Positions 1 to 8,203 of a stretch of DNA of 64,000 nucleotides are shown here, piece after piece; position 1 is the stretch's first letter; each line of letters opens with the position of its first letter. Both the position numbers and the translations under genes were made by a program. Location: positions 1,178,001 to 1,242,000 of the forward strand of contig CAVQBC010000003.1 in the NCBI GenBank assembly GCA_963710665.1, read 5' to 3'. This DNA comes from CAVQBC01 sp963710665. Lineage in GTDB: Bacteria > Actinomycetota > Thermoleophilia > Solirubrobacterales > Solirubrobacteraceae. Under the pieces are notes generated by a model. That model was not told the origin of the DNA. It ran no database searches and saw only the letters and a list, made by a program, of their open reading frames with translations.

Positions 1-225
1 CCCGCCGCCGCGCACGGCGACCTCGAGCCCCTCGTCGCGGGCGTAGCGCAGCGCCGCGGCGACGTCGTCGGGCGCGGCGCAGTGGGCGACCAGCCGCGGC
101 CGCTTGCGGACCATGGCGTTGAAGAGCGTGCAGGCGTCCTCATAGGCCGGATCGCCGGGCTCCGAGAGCCCGCCGCGCAGGCGGAAGCGCAGCTCGTCGG
201 TGGGGGACTGCTCGATGCGGGTCAT
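1..225 (-). CDS. FAD-linked oxidase, N-terminal part (runs off the window)
   Basis: The first 75 codons of a minus-strand gene starting at ATG 225 are visible. They read into the opening of an FAD-binding type 4 (berberine-bridge-like) oxidoreductase: a ...GDPAYEDACTLFNAM... stretch, then a segment on unmixing cofactor access (AAPDDVAAALRYARDEGL), then EVAVRGGG just before the expected histidine-bearing flavin loop, which lies outside the window. Family members oxidise alcohols or sugars with covalently bound FAD. The substrate cannot be told from this fragment. The gene lies 115 nt downstream of a LuxR-type regulator on the same strand, a common pairing in actinobacteria, so the regulator may control it. 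Family assignment is secure; function is open. Confidence 0.8.
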   Translation of the reverse strand, partial: MTRIEQSPTDELRFRLRGGLSEPGDPAYEDACTLFNAMVRKRPRLVAHCAAPDDVAAALRYARDEGLEVAVRGGG

Positions 226-340
226 CGGGGGTCGTCTGGCCTCCGGTCGGGGACAACGGCGACGCTACGGGAGGGCGGGCGGCCCGTCTTCGCCGGTCCC
301 GGCCATCTCGCGCGGGTGGCCGGAATCGGCCACGTCGGGC

Positions 341-1999
341 TCAGAGCAGGCCGGCACGGGTCGCGTAGGCGACGGCGGCGGCGCGGGACGGGAGCCGCAG
401 CTTGGCGCGGACGTTGGCGACGTGACGGTGCACGGTGTGGGGGCTGAGCACGAGGCGGTCGGCGATCTCGGCGTCGCTGAGGCCCTGCGCGACGAGACGC
501 AGGACGTCGAGCTCGCGGGCGGTGAGATCGCCCAGCGCACCGGCTCTCGTCGCGCCCTGGAGCGGCGCCTCGGCGCGCTCCACGTCGCGGGCGGCGCCGA
601 GTGCCTCGAACGTGTCGCGGGCGGCACGGGCCTCGGCGCCCGCGGCCTGGGATCGTCCGAGGGCGGCCAGGGCGCCGGCGAGGGCGAGGCGGGCGCGGGC
701 GCCGTCGTAGGGGGCGCCGCTCTCGCTGAAGCGGTCGAGCGCGTCCTCGCAGGCGCGGCGGGCGGTGTCGTGGTCGCCCCGGGCGGCGGCGAGCTCGGCC
801 GTCGCCAGGCAGACGCGGCCGCGGACGTAGGCGGTCCCCAGCCGCGTCCCGGCGTCCTCGAGCTGCCGCAGGGCGGTCGTGGCGGCCTCGAGCTCGTCGA
901 GCGCGGCCCGGGCGCGGACCAGCAGGGCGAAGGCGGGCACGCGGGACAGGACGTTGTCGTCGGCGAGGCCGCGCACGACGCGCTCGGCGGCGTCGGCCGC
1001 GGACGCCGGATCCCCGGCATCGAGGGCCATCTCGCCGAGGCCGAGCACGGCGAGCGGATGGGTCCCGGCGCGCTCGAACAGGGCGCGGGCCTCGTCGTCG
1101 CGGCCCTGGCGCATGCGCAGCTCCCCGAGCCGGACGAAGCCGCCGCCGGCCATCCCGGGGCGCGAGACCTCGAGGTCGCCGACCGCGGCGGTCAGCTCGG
1201 CCTCGGCGGCGACCCAGTCGCCGCCGGTGGCCAGCACGCGCCCGTAGGCGCTGCGGCAGACGCCGAGCAGCTGGCGCGCGCCCCAGCGCTCGGCGAACGC
1301 CCGCGTGACCTGGCACCACTGGGCGGCGCGGGGGAAGTCCCCGACGCCCTCGCAGGCCGAGATCAGGTAGCAGAGGGCCCAGCCCTGCGAGATCGGCAGC
1401 TGGAGCTCCTCGCTCGCCGCGATCGCCGACGCCTCGTCGAGGCGGCGCATCCCTTCGTCGACGTTGCCGCGGACGACCGCGGCGATCCCCTCCAGCGCGA
1501 GCCCCACCGCCTCGAGGTCGGCGACCCCGAACTGGCGGCCGAGCGCCGCGGCGCGGCCGGCCAGGCGGGCCGCGGTGTCGGCGTCGCCGCGGGTGCTGAG
1601 GGCGAACGAGCCCTCGTGCAGGCACAGCCAGCCGTAGTCCGCGTCCTCGGGGAGCCCGTCGAGCAGGCGGCGCGCCCGCTCGAGCCAGCCTGCGGCGACC
1701 GCGTCCTCGCCGCGGAACTCGTAGAAGTCGGCCGCCAGCCATGCCGCGACGCGGGCCGCCGCGCCCGGCTCGCCGTCGGCGCGGAACGCGCGGTAGGCGC
1801 GCTCGCGCGCCTCGAGCGTGAGCGGCCCGTCCGCGAGCCACCAGGCGGCCCAGCCGAGTCCCTCCCACGCCTCGGCGGAGTGGCCGTCGCGCTCCAGCGC
1901 CCGCTGGAACGCGGCGCGCGCGTCGGCCCACGCGCCCGCGGCGAGCGCGTCGCGGCCCGCCGCGATCGGGTCCTCGAGCGGCTGTGGGGAGGTGGTCAC
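341..1999 (-). CDS. LuxR-family transcriptional regulator with TPR-like sensor region
   Basis: A 552-residue protein with GTG start at 1999. Residues 1-485 are an alanine-rich helical array with TPR-like repeats (AWADARAAFQRALERDG and similar) and no nucleotide-binding P-loop. The last ~62 residues are a LuxR-type helix-turn-helix (LTARELDVLRLVAQGLSDAE, then the recognition helix around SPHTVHRHVANVRAKL). It is probably a cytoplasmic DNA-binding regulator whose TPR region senses a partner protein. The downstream FAD oxidase gene on the same strand is the likeliest target. The opposite strand holds long open frames that are codon-bias shadows. Ligand and regulon are unknown. Confidence 0.88.
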   Translation of the reverse strand: MTTSPQPLEDPIAAGRDALAAGAWADARAAFQRALERDGHSAEAWEGLGWAAWWLADGPLTLEARERAYRAFRADGEPGAAARVAAWLAADFYEFRGEDAVAAGWLERARRLLDGLPEDADYGWLCLHEGSFALSTRGDADTAARLAGRAAALGRQFGVADLEAVGLALEGIAAVVRGNVDEGMRRLDEASAIAASEELQLPISQGWALCYLISACEGVGDFPRAAQWCQVTRAFAERWGARQLLGVCRSAYGRVLATGGDWVAAEAELTAAVGDLEVSRPGMAGGGFVRLGELRMRQGRDDEARALFERAGTHPLAVLGLGEMALDAGDPASAADAAERVVRGLADDNVLSRVPAFALLVRARAALDELEAATTALRQLEDAGTRLGTAYVRGRVCLATAELAAARGDHDTARRACEDALDRFSESGAPYDGARARLALAGALAALGRSQAAGAEARAARDTFEALGAARDVERAEAPLQGATRAGALGDLTARELDVLRLVAQGLSDAEIADRLVLSPHTVHRHVANVRAKLRLPSRAAAVAYATRAGLL

Positions 2000-2318
2000 C
2001 GCCCCTCCTCAGCTGCAGCCGAAGGGCGGCGAGATCCGTGGCACCGGCCGACCCTAACCCGGGGTGGCGCCGCCGGGCAAACCCGGGCGGAGCCCGGGGT
2101 GCGCGAGGTGCCGTGGCGCACCGCCGCTCGTGCCGAGCGGCCGTGGCGCCCGGGTCGGCGGGTACTTACGCTGACCTCCGCCCAGCCGAGGGTTTCGGGT
2201 TGCCTCATCGTCGGGCATCCTCGTCCTGCGCGTCTGTGCTCGGAACTCGACGCGTGGACGCACTCGCAATCGGCATGAAGCCTCGTCCTCCGGGCCAGCG
2301 GCCCCAGGAGGTTGGTTC
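2000..2318. other. Divergent intergenic region, no gene seen
   Basis: This 319-nt gap separates the LuxR regulator (leftward) from the repeat-protein gene (rightward), so it should hold both promoters. I found no convincing -35/-10 pair. It has GC-rich self-complementary blocks around 2056-2105 built on CCCGGG and CCCCGGG. The only clear signal is the ribosome site AGGAGG at 2306-2311, serving the GTG at 2319. Confidence 0.5.
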
Positions 2319-4981
2319 GTGGCAAGCACCTGGAGTCGACCGGACGGCGTGACCGCCTCCCGGCGTCTTCGCGTCGCGGTACTGCTCACCGCCTTGGCGG
2401 TGATGATCGGCTGGGCCGTGAGCCCGGCCGCATTCGCCGCCGACCTCGGAGGCACGGCCGCCTCGGCGGTCCAGGGCGCGGCGGACGCGGCGGGTTCGGC
2501 CACGGGCCGCTCCGAGCCGGCTGACGGCGCGTCCCAGAACCAGGCTCCCGCCGCCGATTCGGCCCGCGACACGGCGTCCGAGGCGCCCGCCGCGAAGGAG
2601 CCGGCGCAGAACCAGGCGCCGGCCGCGAGTCGCAGCAGGCGTCCGAGTCGCAGCAGGCGTCCGACAAGCCGTCCACTTCGTCCGATCCGGTCCGGCAGGT
2701 CACGGACAGCGCGACGAAGGCCGCCGACGCGCCCGCCCCGGTCGAGAAGGCGACCGAGACGGTGCGCGAGGCCGCGAAGCCGGCCACCGAGAGCGCGGCG
2801 CCGGCGACCGAGACCGTCCGCGAGGCCGCGAAGCCCGCCACCGACGCGCGTGGCGCCCGCGACCGAGACCGTCCGCGAGGCCGCGAAGCCCGCCACCGAC
2901 GCCGTGGCGCCCGCGACCGAGACCGTCCGCGAGGCCGCCACCGACGCCGTCGCGCCCGCGACCGAGACCGTCCGCGAGGCCGCGAAGCCCGCCACCGACG
3001 CCGTGGCGCCCGCGACCGAGACCGTCCGCGAGGCCGCGAAGCCCGCCACCGACGCCGTGGCGCCCGCGACCGAGACCGTCCGCGAGGCCGCGAAGCCCGC
3101 CACCGACGCCGTGGCGCCCGCGACCGAGACCGTCCGCGAGGCCGCGAAGCCCGCCACCGACGCCGTGGCGCCCGCGACCGAGGCGGCCAAGCCTGTGACC
3201 GATGCGGCGGCGCCGGCGACTGAGACTGTGCGTGAGGCCGCGAAGCCCGTCACGGAGAGCGTGACGCCTGCGGCCGAGCCGGTCCGCGACACGATCGCCC
3301 CGGTCACGGACGCGGTCACGCCCGCCGTCGAGCCGGTGCGCGACACGATCGCCCCGGTCACGGACGCGGTCACGCCCGCCGTCGAGCCGGTCCGCGACAC
3401 GATCGCCCCGGTCACCGACGCCGTCACGCCCGCCGTCGAGCCGGTGCGCGATGCCGTCACGCCGATCACCGACGCGGTCACTCCAGTGGCGGACTCGGTG
3501 GTGCAGCCGGTCACTGATGCGGTTGCCCCGGTGGTCGACACCGTCGCGCAGCCGGTCACGGATGCGCTCACTCCCGTGGTCGACACCGTGACCCCGGTCG
3601 TGGACTCGGTGGTCCAGCCGGTCAGCGACGTGGTCGCTCCGGTCGTCGACACCGTGACCCCGGTCGTGGACTCGGTGGTCCAGCCGGTCAGCGACGTGGT
3701 CGCTCCGGTCGTCGACACCGTGACCCCGGTCGTGGACTCGGTGGTCCAGCCGGTCGCCGACGTGGTCGCTCCGGTGGTCGACACGGTCGACCCCGGTCGT
3801 GGACTCGGTGGTCCAGCCGGTCGCCGACGTGGTCGCTCCGGTGGTCGACACGGTCACCCCGGTCGTGGACTCGGTGGTCCAGCCGGTCGCCGACGTGGTC
3901 GCTCCGGTGGTCGACACGGTGACCCCGGTCGTGGACTCGGTGGTCCAGCCGGTCGCCGACGTGGTCGCTCCGGTGGTCGACACCGTGACCCCCGCCGTCG
4001 AGACCGCGGTGGACGCGGTCCAGCCCGTGGTGGACACGGTCCAGCCGGTCGTGGACGCGGTGACGCCGGTCGTGACTCCGGTTCTGGACGTCGTGCAGCC
4101 GGTGGTGGATGCGGTCGTGCCGGTCGTGCCGGTCGTGACCCCGGTCGTGGACGCGGTGACGCCGGTCGTGACTCCGGTTCTGGACGTCGTGCAGCCGGTG
4201 GTGGACGCGGTCGTGCCGGTCGTGACCCCGGTCGTCGACGCGGTGACGCCGGTCGTGACCCCGGTGCTCGACGTCGTGCAGCCGGTCGTGGATGCGGTCG
4301 ACGCCGGTCGTGACGCCGGTGGCGGATGCGGTGACGCCGGTCGTGACGCCGGTGGCGGATGCGGTGGAGCCCGTGATCTCGCCGGTGGTGGACGCCGTTG
4401 CGCCGATCCTGTCGCCGGCGGTTGATGTGGTGACGCCGGTGGGCGACACCGTCCAGCCGGCTGCCGATGTGGTCTCTCCCGTCGTGGCGCCGGTGGTCGA
4501 CCGGGTCGCGCCGGCCGTGGCGCCGGTCGCGGACGCGGTGCGGCCGGTCTTCGGGGCACTCGCTCCCGCGACCGGTCCGGCGGCCGATGTGATTCGGCCC
4601 GTGGCCGTTTCGATTATCGACTCGGGCGCGCCGGCGGGTCGGGGCGCGGCGCCCGGCAGGACGGCGCCCGTCGCCGCTCCGGACTTCTCCGGCCTCACCG
4701 CCTTCGGCCCGGCCCAGATCCTCGATCTGACGACCCGCCCGGCGCAGGCCCCCGTCTCCGTGCCCGACCGCTCGAAGACGCTCGAGGCCCCCGCGGGCCT
4801 GGCGGGCGCGGGCTCCGGGTCCGGGGCGGCCGCCTCGGCGCCCGTACCCCCGCCGGGTGCGGTGACTGCAGTGCTCGTGCTCCTCTTGTGCCTGTCGACG
4901 GCTGTGTTCGGCAGGCTCGTGCTGGCCTCGGCCCGATGGCGGCCGGTGGCCTTCGTCTCTCTGCTCGAACGACCCGGCTAG
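2319..4981 (+). CDS. Repeat-rich secreted protein with C-terminal membrane helix and ERPG end; frame broken by indels
   Basis: GTG start at 2319 follows AGGAGG by 7 nt. Residues 1-41 form a signal peptide (RRLRVAVLLTALAVMIGWAV ending AFAA). A Gln/Ala/Ser linker is followed by long tandem repeats: about eight copies of DAVAPATETVREAAKPAT (54 nt), three of an 18-residue VTDAVTPAVEPVRDTIAP unit, then roughly six 22-residue units built on VVDTVTPVVDSVVQP, then VVDAVTPVVTPVLDVVQP units. The C-terminus has one membrane helix (AVTAVLVLLLCLSTAVFGRL), then RWRPVAFVSLLERPG-stop. Frame is lost near 2625, regained near 2849, and shifts again near 3795 and 4300; each of the last three looks like one extra base compared with neighbouring repeat copies. 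Translation in any single frame therefore stops early. The amphipathic helix-like repeats suggest a rod- or surface-lining protein held by the C-terminal helix. Function unknown. A second gene with the same ending lies at 46276-48526. Confidence 0.7.
2750..3235 (+). repeat. 54-bp tandem repeat (about 8 copies)
   Basis: Near-identical 54-bp units encode DAVAPATETVREAAKPAT. The unit starting near 2925 lacks the AAKP segment, which indicates unequal exchange between copies. Units are almost identical in DNA, including synonymous positions, so expansion is recent or homogenised. A one-base difference at about 2849 changes the reading frame. Confidence 0.9.
3280..4310 (+). repeat. 54-bp and 66-bp tandem repeats of V-x-P-V type
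   Basis: Three 54-bp units (3290-3450, VTDAVTPAVEPVRDTIAP type) lead into about six 66-bp units (3540-4000) encoding VVDTVTPVVDSVVQP plus V(S/A)DVVAP. These are followed by shorter VVDAVTPVVTPVLDVVQP blocks to about 4310. Copies at 3795 and 4300 read GGTCGAC where sister copies read GGTGAC, one extra base each, which breaks the frame. Confidence 0.85.
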
Positions 4982-5007
4982 CCCCCGCGTGGCGGGTGGC
5001 TTGCAAG

Positions 5008-5032
5008 GTGCTGCGCGCTGTGCGCGCGGCAC
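5008..5032 (+). promoter_or_regulatory. GC-rich hairpin in the intercistronic spacer of the repeat/resolvase pair
   Basis: An 11-bp stem with a single G-T wobble (arms 5008-5018 and 5022-5032) closes a 3-nt TGT loop. It lies between the repeat-protein stop (4981) and the next start (5063). No T-run follows, so it is not a standard intrinsic terminator. It may reduce expression of the downstream gene or stabilise the mRNA. The second module has a hairpin in the matching place. Confidence 0.55.
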
Positions 5033-5062
5033 ACGGTTCCGTTTGAGACAAGGAGACAACAG

Positions 5063-6439
5063 ATGCGAAGCGATGGCTTTGCGCCAGTGGCGCAGAGCGT
5101 GCGGCCCGGGGTGCTCCTCGGACTGCTGGTGGCGGGGGTGATGGCCCTGTGGCCCTCCGTGTCGCCTGCCGTGGCTGCTGAGCAGCCGCGGATCGGCGAC
5201 AGCCCCCTGTCATCGGCGGCCGGGTGGCACGGCCGCGCGATCGAGAAGGTCCACCGGCACCCGAAGAGCGCCCTGGCCTCGGATGCCGGGCCGCTGAATG
5301 GATGGTCCGCCGGCCCGGTGCGGTTGGGCGCCGGCCTGGAGAGCGCGCGCGGCTCACAGCGGGTCCGCGAGCTCCAGCGGCGCCTGAGGCGGATCGGCTA
5401 CGCGCCCGGCCCGGCCGACGGACGGTTCGGCCCGCGGACGCAGGCGGCGCTCGGCTGGTTCCAGCTCAAGCACGGGCTGGCGGTCACGGGCGTCGCGACG
5501 GCCGCGACGGTGCGGCACGTCCGCGAACGCGGCCGCCAGGGGGCGACCCCGCGAGAGGCATCCCCGGAGACCCGCCGGACCGACGCGGGCCGATCACGGG
5601 AGCGAACCTCGCAGACGCGGGCCGCGGCAGCCGCGCCAGGCGGCGACGACGACGGTGGCAGCACTGCGGGCTGGCTGATACCGGCGGCGCTGATCGCCGC
5701 CGTGATCGCTCTCGCCGCGCTGGGATTCGCGCTCTGGCGCGCGCTCAGGCGCCGCCGAAGTGAGGACTCGACGGTCTACGAGCTGTGGGTCGAGGGTCAC
5801 AGCCAGGACCCGGCGATCGGCGGCTTCAGGGGCGTCGTGAAGGCCGTGTCCGTGCCCGACGACCCGCGACCGCGCGGCTGGACCGAGGAGACCCAGTATC
5901 TGGTCGACGATCCGACCAGGTCGGGGCCCTTCTGGGTGCCGGCGGCGGCGGTCGACCAGCTCGGCGCCGCGCGCCAGGAGCCCGCACCGGCCACGAACGG
6001 CCGCACGCGGGCGATCGGCTACGTGAACACGCCGCCCGACCAGGGCGACGTGTCGCCCGCGGACGTCTCCGCGGCGACCGCCTCGATCGACGCCACCTGC
6101 CACGAGCACGGCTGGGAGCTGATCCAGATCGTGCGCGACAGCGCCGTCACCCAGGGCCGCCGGAAGCGGCGACCCGGGATGAGCTTCGCGCTCGAGCGCA
6201 TCGCCTCCGGTGAGGCGTCATGCCTGATCGTCGGGCGGCTCGGCCACCTGGCGCGCTCGGTCTCGGAGCTGAGCGACCTCCTCGACTGGTTCAGCGAGCA
6301 CGAAGCGACGCTCGTCGTCTGCGACATCGAGCTCGACACCTCGACGGGCACCGGCCGGCGCACGGCCCAGACGCTCGCCGCGGTGAGCGCGTGGGAGCGG
6401 CAACGGAAGGATCACGCGCGTGAGCCCCACCACACCTAA
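5063..6439 (+). CDS. Membrane protein joining a peptidoglycan-binding domain to a catalytically degenerate resolvase-fold domain
   Basis: A 458-residue protein; ATG 5063 is preceded by AAGGAG. Order of parts: signal peptide (residues ~14-40, ending AVAA); PG_binding_1 repeat at ~97-153 (VRELQRRLRRIGYAPGPADG, then RFGPRTQAALGWFQ); charged linker; membrane helix at ~205-228 (WLIPAALIAAVIALAALGFA) followed by RALRRRR, a positive-inside stop; a short domain at ~233-300; and a serine-resolvase N-terminal fold at ~314-452. In active resolvases the fold opens with Y-x-R-V-S; here it is YVNTPPDQ, so the conserved Arg and nucleophilic Ser are gone. The usual L-D-R-L-x-R appears as RLGHLARS, losing Asp and Arg. 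The tail DTSTGTGRRTAQTLAAVSAWER is retained. The wall-binding part should face outward and the resolvase fold the cytoplasm. It probably does not cut DNA and may act as a sensor or tether. Architecture is clear; role is unknown. Confidence 0.82.
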   Translation: MRSDGFAPVAQSVRPGVLLGLLVAGVMALWPSVSPAVAAEQPRIGDSPLSSAAGWHGRAIEKVHRHPKSALASDAGPLNGWSAGPVRLGAGLESARGSQRVRELQRRLRRIGYAPGPADGRFGPRTQAALGWFQLKHGLAVTGVATAATVRHVRERGRQGATPREASPETRRTDAGRSRERTSQTRAAAAAPGGDDDGGSTAGWLIPAALIAAVIALAALGFALWRALRRRRSEDSTVYELWVEGHSQDPAIGGFRGVVKAVSVPDDPRPRGWTEETQYLVDDPTRSGPFWVPAAAVDQLGAARQEPAPATNGRTRAIGYVNTPPDQGDVSPADVSAATASIDATCHEHGWELIQIVRDSAVTQGRRKRRPGMSFALERIASGEASCLIVGRLGHLARSVSELSDLLDWFSEHEATLVVCDIELDTSTGTGRRTAQTLAAVSAWERQRKDHAREPHHT

Positions 6440-6469
6440 GAAACCCAGATTCCAGGACACCGAGCCCAC

Positions 6470-6697
6470 ATGAGCCATCCGTTCGACATGCTCGACCTCG
6501 ACGACCTCCGCCAGGTCGGGGCGCACGCTCGCATGCGCCACCACGAGCGCCGTGAGCTGGAGGCCCTCCAGCTGGCCGTCCAGGCCGACCACGACCCCGT
6601 CGCCCGCCTGTTCGAGGCGCGCGCCGACCAGGCGTACCTCGATGCCCACGCGATCGCCGCGGAGCACGACATCACCCCCACCACGGACCACCACTGA
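6470..6697 (+). CDS. Small His-rich hypothetical protein
   Basis: A 75-residue frame starts at ATG 6470, 30 nt after the preceding stop, so it may be co-transcribed. It is mostly helical and charged (DDLRQVGAHARMRHHERREL), with nine histidines and a TTDHH end. No signal peptide, membrane helix or known domain is visible. The ribosome site is weak. It could be a small partner of the resolvase-fold membrane protein or simply an open frame. The 239 nt after it hold nothing recognisable. Confidence 0.4.
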   Translation: MSHPFDMLDLDDLRQVGAHARMRHHERRELEALQLAVQADHDPVARLFEARADQAYLDAHAIAAEHDITPTTDHH

Positions 6698-6936
6698 GGC
6701 CCCCGCCACCCGGACCGTTCCGCAGCCACCCACTTCGCCGCCGCGCAGCGCGCGCTCCGCGCGTCGATGCAGCGCGGGAACTCGCGGGCGCGCCGCCCCC
6801 CGGCGGCGCGCCCGCGCCGGCACGCTCGTCGTCCCCGCGGGCCCTCAGCCGCGGGACCGTGACGAGCGCCGCGAGGAAGTAGACGCCCGCGGCGGCCCCC
6901 GCGTTCCACCCCGGCGCGCCAACTAACGTACGGCCC

Positions 6937-8202
6937 GTGGACGAGGCTGGGGGTCGCCGCCGGCTCTCCTACGCGTGGGGGCTGATGTTCTCGCTCGGGA
7001 TCACCGAGCTGATCTCGTGGGGCGTGCTCGTCTACGCCTTCTCGGTCTTCCTCGTCCCGATGCGCGGCGAGCTGGGCTGGACCGACGCGCAGCTGAGCGG
7101 CGCCTACGCGCTCGGGGTGGTGGTCTCGGGTCTCGCGGCGATCCCGGTCGGACGCTGGCTCGACCGCCACGGCCCGCGCGCGCTGATGACCGCCGGGAGC
7201 GCGCTGACGATCCTGGTGCTGATCGGCTGGTCCCGCGTGGACTCCCCCGTCGCCTTCTACGGGCTGTTCGCCCTCGCCGGCCTCGCGATGGCCGCGACGC
7301 TCTACGAGCCCGCGTTCGCCACCGCGGCCGACTGGTTCTCCTCGCGCCGGCGGGCGAAGGCGGTGCTGGTCCTGACCATCTTCGGCGGCCTGGCGAGCTC
7401 CGTCTTCTTGCCGCTCTCGGGCGCCCTCGTCGGCGCGGTGGGGTGGCGCGACGCGCTCCTCGTCCTCGCCGGGATCGTCGCGGTGGTGTGCCTGCCGGTC
7501 CACGGCCTGGTGCTCCGCCGCCCACGCGAGCGCGAGCAGGACGCCGGGGACGCGCCCCGCCGCGAGGGCCGCGCGCGCGCCGAGGTCGTCCGCAGCCCCT
7601 CGTTCCGCTGGCTCACCGCCTCGCTCGCCGTGCTGACCATGGGCCGGATCGCCCTCAGCGTCCATCTCGTCGCCTACCTGGTGGGACGCGGCTACACGCT
7701 CGGCCAGGCGTCGCTGGCGGCCGGGGGGATCGGGCTCCTGCAGGTCGCGGGCCGCGCGATCGCCACCGCGCTCGGCCGGCGGCGCGACGACTACGCGGTG
7801 TACGCGGGGATCTTCGCGCTGCAGGGCGCCTCGCTGGCGCTGCCGCTGCTGACCAGTGGGCACGGCACCGGCGCCACCGTGGCGATCGTCGTCTTCATCG
7901 CGCTCTACGGCCTCGGCTTCGGGCTCCCCGAGTTGATCCGCGGCGTCACCGTCGCCGAGTTCTACGGGACCGCGAGCTACGCGAGCATCAACGGCGTGCT
8001 CGGCCTCTTCGTCACGATCGCGCGGGCGGCGGGCCCGGCCGCCGCGGGCGTCGCGGTCACCCTCCTCGGCGGCTACACGGCGCTGCTGGTGGGCGCCGCC
8101 GTGGCCGCGCTGGCCGGGTCCGCGACCCTGCTGGCCGCGGCGAGGGCGCACGAGCGCGAGTCGGCCTTCCTCGCCCCGGTCCCCGTGGAGACGCGTTCGT
8201 GA
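6937..8202 (+). CDS. MFS transporter (12-helix, carboxylate/OFA-like)
   Basis: A 421-residue integral membrane protein starting at GTG 6937. Twelve hydrophobic segments are split by a charged central loop near residues 190-215 (RRPREREQDAGDAPRREGRA). The loop between helices 2 and 3 has the MFS signature variant GRWLDRHGPRALM. Sequence flavour (ITELISWGVLVYAFSVFLVP at the start) resembles the oxalate/monocarboxylate branch. Substrate is not identifiable. It converges on the next gene, with only one base between the stop codons, so transcription of each may interfere with the other. Confidence 0.85.
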   Translation: MDEAGGRRRLSYAWGLMFSLGITELISWGVLVYAFSVFLVPMRGELGWTDAQLSGAYALGVVVSGLAAIPVGRWLDRHGPRALMTAGSALTILVLIGWSRVDSPVAFYGLFALAGLAMAATLYEPAFATAADWFSSRRRAKAVLVLTIFGGLASSVFLPLSGALVGAVGWRDALLVLAGIVAVVCLPVHGLVLRRPREREQDAGDAPRREGRARAEVVRSPSFRWLTASLAVLTMGRIALSVHLVAYLVGRGYTLGQASLAAGGIGLLQVAGRAIATALGRRRDDYAVYAGIFALQGASLALPLLTSGHGTGATVAIVVFIALYGLGFGLPELIRGVTVAEFYGTASYASINGVLGLFVTIARAAGPAAAGVAVTLLGGYTALLVGAAVAALAGSATLLAAARAHERESAFLAPVPVETRS

Positions 8203-8203
8203 A

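Noticed and set aside
200..2278. Long plus-strand open frame opposite the LuxR regulator
   Set aside because: Low-complexity Gly/Ala/Arg translation without domains; the minus-strand frame has a full LuxR HTH and is the gene.
2750..4310. CRISPR-like array
   Set aside because: Units are contiguous with no unique spacers and encode a protein repeat.
4982..5062. Intrinsic terminator between repeat protein and resolvase-fold gene
   Set aside because: The hairpin is strong but has no following T-run, and the genes lie only 81 nt apart, so full termination is doubtful.
5063..6439. Site-specific recombinase of a mobile element
   Set aside because: Catalytic residues are missing, the protein has a signal peptide and membrane helix, and no att-like repeats or transposon ends flank it.
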